Positions 6,105 through 7,631 of a DNA stretch of 7,631 nucleotides are shown here, in pieces. The stretch lies in contig JAGAXP010000126.1 in assembly GCA_017940955.1 (NCBI GenBank), positions 1 through 7,631 on the forward strand, written 5' to 3'. Every line of letters starts with the position of its first letter. Positions within the stretch are counted from its first letter, which is position 1. The notes under the pieces were generated by a model. That model was not told the origin of the DNA and searched no databases. It worked only from the letters and a program-made list of their open reading frames with translations. A program made the translations under genes and the position numbers. This stretch comes from Oribacterium sp. GTDB taxonomy: Bacteria > Bacillota_A > Clostridia > Lachnospirales > Lachnospiraceae.

Positions 6105-6122
6105 CTTACTCACAATAATTCG

Positions 6123-6155
6123 TGTCTATTCGGTTGTTTTTGATGTCTATTCGGT
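6123..6155 (-). promoter_or_regulatory. Tandem LytTR-type operator upstream of the double-glycine operon
   Basis: Two perfect copies of ACCGAATAGACA (minus-strand reading; 6155-6144 and 6134-6123) repeat with a period of 21 bases, two helical turns. Written as ACCGAATAG-N12-ACCGAATAG, the layout and sequence closely resemble the direct-repeat sites I recall for streptococcal HdrR/BrsR-type LytTR regulators (ACCGTTTAG-N12-ACCGTTTAG, from memory). They lie 17 bases past the DUF3021 stop codon and about 116 bases before the start of the 90-aa gene, next to a receiver-less LytTR gene. Confidence 0.8.
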
Positions 6156-6172
6156 AATGGGAACGATCATGA

Positions 6173-6604
6173 CTATGCCGTTTTTCGAGAATTGAATTTT
6201 ATGAGTTCAAGCTGGCTGTTTATCCTTGCGATCTCTTTCTTCCAGAGATAGTATTCCGTAAGCCATATGGCAAGATATGCTACTGAAAAAGCTAAAAGTA
6301 TCAGGAGGAGTATTTCATGGGGAAACCATCCCAGGATTTCGCTTGTGATAAACATTGCGGCAAAAGTAACTATGTAATGGGTCAAGGTAGATCTTCCGAG
6401 GCTCCAGGATTCAAAGTCATATACTATGGCGCCTCTGTTAGCTATAACACCATATAAGCCGGACCCAAACAGCTGCATCAAAAGATATCCTTTATTAAGC
6501 GGTTCGTTTTCGCTTGTAAAGACTACATAGGTGATGGCACCGATCGATATTCCGATGGAGAATCCTACCAAGGCACGTATGATAAACTTAGTTTTGATGT
6601 TCAT
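6173..6604 (-). CDS. DUF3021-family four-TM membrane protein, partner of LytTR regulator
   Basis: A 143-aa integral membrane protein with four predicted membrane segments, starting with FIIRALVGFSIGISIGAITY. The others are around GYLLMQLFGSGLYGVIA, LTHYIVTFAAMFITSEIL and ILLLILLAFSVAYLAIWL, followed by a charged cytoplasmic tail (KKEIARINSQLELIK). Size, topology and the RGA..YDFESWSLGRSTLTHY region fit DUF3021, a family usually encoded next to stand-alone LytTR regulators. By analogy with the HdrM/BrsM membrane inhibitors of streptococci, it may hold its LytTR partner inactive until a signal arrives; that role is inference. The ATG at 6604 is chosen because AGAGGAGG lies six bases upstream (minus strand of 6611-6618); an upstream in-frame ATG at 6628 has no comparable site. 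It follows the LytTR gene by 121 bp. Confidence 0.85.
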   Translation of the reverse strand: MNIKTKFIIRALVGFSIGISIGAITYVVFTSENEPLNKGYLLMQLFGSGLYGVIANRGAIVYDFESWSLGRSTLTHYIVTFAAMFITSEILGWFPHEILLLILLAFSVAYLAIWLTEYYLWKKEIARINSQLELIKFNSRKTA

Positions 6605-6725
6605 GACATACCTCCTCTGTATACGCATGTTTTCACACTTTCACACACCTGACACGCAGATGCAGATCGGCACAGCTCTTAAATAAACTTATTTTAGTCA
6701 TCCATGACTGATATGAAGCTTCTTC

Positions 6726-7196
6726 CTAATCAGCTGCCTTTGAAAGAACAGCTTTGATTTCCTTTACTCTTCTTCTTGAAACGTAGGTTTTTTCTCCGTT
6801 TTCAAGCTCTACGCCTATGGTTCCGGTGGAGGAAAAATCAAAATTTTTCACTCTTTTAATATTCAGGATCTCTGACTGAGAAATACGTATAAAGCTTTCC
6901 TGATCCAGCACTTCCTCAAGGTCTCTGAGATTTTTCCTGACCTCGTATAATCTTTCAGAGGTCTGGATCATGATCTTCCTGTTTACGATATATACCCTGA
7001 AGATCTGTCTTTGGGGCAGCATAACAACGCTGCCCTTAAAATATGCCTGTATCATGGGTTGCTTTTTATCGGCATATGTCTGGATAGCGTTTATTACACC
7101 TTCAACATCATCATTCTTCTCACGGTTCTTTATGATGACGGTGAGTTTTTCGATTGCTTCGTCTATGATCAGTTTGATAACGGGTAAGTCGGACAT
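6726..7196 (-). CDS. LytTR-domain DNA-binding transcriptional regulator (no receiver domain)
   Basis: A 156-aa regulator. The N-terminal part (about 1-60) is a short helical and linker region with no phosphoacceptor receiver domain. The C-terminal part (about 62-152) is a LytTR DNA-binding domain, recognised from IFRVYIVNRKIMIQT, the YEVRKNLRDLEEVL helix, FIRISQSEILNIKRVK and the ending GEKTYVSRRRVKEIKAVL. Such stand-alone LytTR proteins bind pairs of direct repeats spaced by two helical turns and are commonly controlled by a co-encoded membrane protein rather than a histidine kinase. Here the partner would be the DUF3021 protein and the target the repeats at 6123-6155. The start has AAGGA eight bases upstream, overlapping the TGA stop of the preceding small gene, so the two genes are translationally close (12-bp gap). 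Confidence 0.92.
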   Translation of the reverse strand: MSDLPVIKLIIDEAIEKLTVIIKNREKNDDVEGVINAIQTYADKKQPMIQAYFKGSVVMLPQRQIFRVYIVNRKIMIQTSERLYEVRKNLRDLEEVLDQESFIRISQSEILNIKRVKNFDFSSTGTIGVELENGEKTYVSRRRVKEIKAVLSKAAD

Positions 7197-7208
7197 TGCT
7201 CAGTTCCT

Positions 7209-7421
7209 TCAATTGCTGTCAGTATCAGTATTGTCATTATTCTTAGTATTGCTGCTTTCACCTTTATAAAACATTGACACAATGGTCATGGCTATTCCGC
7301 CTGCAAAAACTGCAAGCCAGGCATGCTGGTAGGTCCCGGCAATGGTTCTCCATGCAATCATTACAAAAACGGATATCATAGCGATTGCTGCAATGATTTT
7401 TGATTTTTTCTTGTCTTTCAT
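7209..7421 (-). CDS. Small two-TM membrane protein, first gene of the LytTR block
   Basis: A 70-aa protein with a lysine-rich N-terminus (MKDKKKSK), two membrane segments (IIAAIAMISVFVMIAWRTIA and HAWLAVFAGGIAMTIVSMFY) and a hydrophilic Ser/Asn/Asp-rich C-terminal tail. No family is recognised. The ATG at 7421 is preferred because GAGGTGA, a strong anti-16S match, lies directly upstream with about six bases of spacing. An alternative GTG at 7430 is itself part of that ribosome binding site. Its 12-bp distance to the LytTR gene implies co-transcription, so it may be a third component of the regulatory unit. Confidence 0.75.
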   Translation of the reverse strand: MKDKKKSKIIAAIAMISVFVMIAWRTIAGTYQHAWLAVFAGGIAMTIVSMFYKGESSNTKNNDNTDTDSN

Positions 7422-7576
7422 AAGTTTCACCTCATCAATAAAAGTAGGTTTTTCATTGGAAATCTTCGAAATACAGAGTCTTATACATAAGTGTTAATGA
7501 TCTCCTGACATGACACTCAGCTGATTTGCTTCTATGTCATAAATCTGCTTTGTTTGTTGTCACTAAAACTTATGCT

Positions 7577-7601
7577 ATTGGGTGACGTGCCGTCACCCAA
7601 T
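7577..7601. terminator. Perfect hairpin near the right edge, probable terminator
   Basis: ATTGGGTGACG and CGTCACCCAAT form a perfect 11-bp stem around a three-base TGC loop. Neither side has a good T-run (GTAGATTTATAGG on plus, AGCATAAGTTTTAG on minus), so it is either a weak or bidirectional terminator for a gene beyond the edge, or a protein-binding palindrome. The rest of 7422-7631 holds the promoter region of the LytTR block, where only a poor TATAAG -10 (minus strand of 7480-7485) is visible. Confidence 0.5.
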
Positions 7602-7631
7602 GTAGATTTATAGGCTTACGGATAATAATCC

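Noticed and set aside
6631..6646. Tandem TTTCACAC repeat upstream of the DUF3021 gene
   Set aside because: Two adjacent 8-base copies are likely simple slippage, and the spacing does not fit a LytTR site.
6681..6709. Two short palindromes (AAATAA-AC-TTATTT and AGTCAT-CC-ATGACT) between the LytTR and DUF3021 genes
   Set aside because: Stems of six bases with two-base centres and no T-run do not make a credible terminator, and no known operator pattern fits.
7510..7540. ATGACA/TGTCAT inverted repeat upstream of the LytTR block
   Set aside because: Six-base arms 19 bases apart are common by chance; kept only as context for the nearby hairpin.

Overview
The window looks like chromosomal DNA of a Firmicute of the Lachnospiraceae type (Butyrivibrio/Pseudobutyrivibrio-like). 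This is an inference from moderate G+C, strong AGGAGG-type ribosome binding sites, a hexuronate-utilisation locus of the kind found in plant-fibre-degrading gut anaerobes, and a LytTR/DUF3021 pair. No rRNA, tRNA, CRISPR array, transposase or phage gene was seen.

Left part (1-3570), hexuronate catabolism. A PfkB-family sugar kinase, best read as 2-keto-3-deoxygluconate kinase, runs off the left edge on the minus strand. It is divergent from a LacI-family repressor gene on the plus strand, which is followed by uxaC (uronate isomerase). The kinase and repressor promoters overlap face to face (about 661-692), and a perfect LacI/CcpA-type operator lies at 700-713. UxaC and KDG kinase are an early and a late step of the same glucuronate/galacturonate pathway, so the LacI protein is probably its local, self-regulating repressor. 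Between the operator and the lacI start codon lies an unusual leader: a 66-bp, two-hairpin unit present twice, with a third hairpin between the copies. Between lacI and uxaC are a diverged 49-bp direct duplication and an inverted repeat where the uxaC promoter should be. A strong hairpin (3544-3567) ends uxaC and also serves the convergent genes.

Right part (3585-7430), all minus strand. Seven genes form two transcription blocks. The upstream block encodes a small two-TM protein, a LytTR-domain DNA-binding regulator without a receiver domain, and a DUF3021 four-TM protein. The downstream block encodes a 90-aa protein with a double-glycine leader and an SH3-like core, a DUF3592 membrane protein, a lipoprotein, and a 110-aa protein with a textbook double-glycine leader and a zinc-ribbon core. 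Between the blocks are two perfect 12-bp direct repeats at a 21-bp period (ACCGAATAG-N12-ACCGAATAG read on the minus strand), the architecture of a LytTR operator.

The most interesting reading is a LytTR/DUF3021 membrane-gated regulatory system that switches on a small operon of double-glycine-leader proteins with folded cores plus cell-envelope partners. No peptidase-containing ABC exporter or modification enzyme lies in the window, so export, processing and function are inference.
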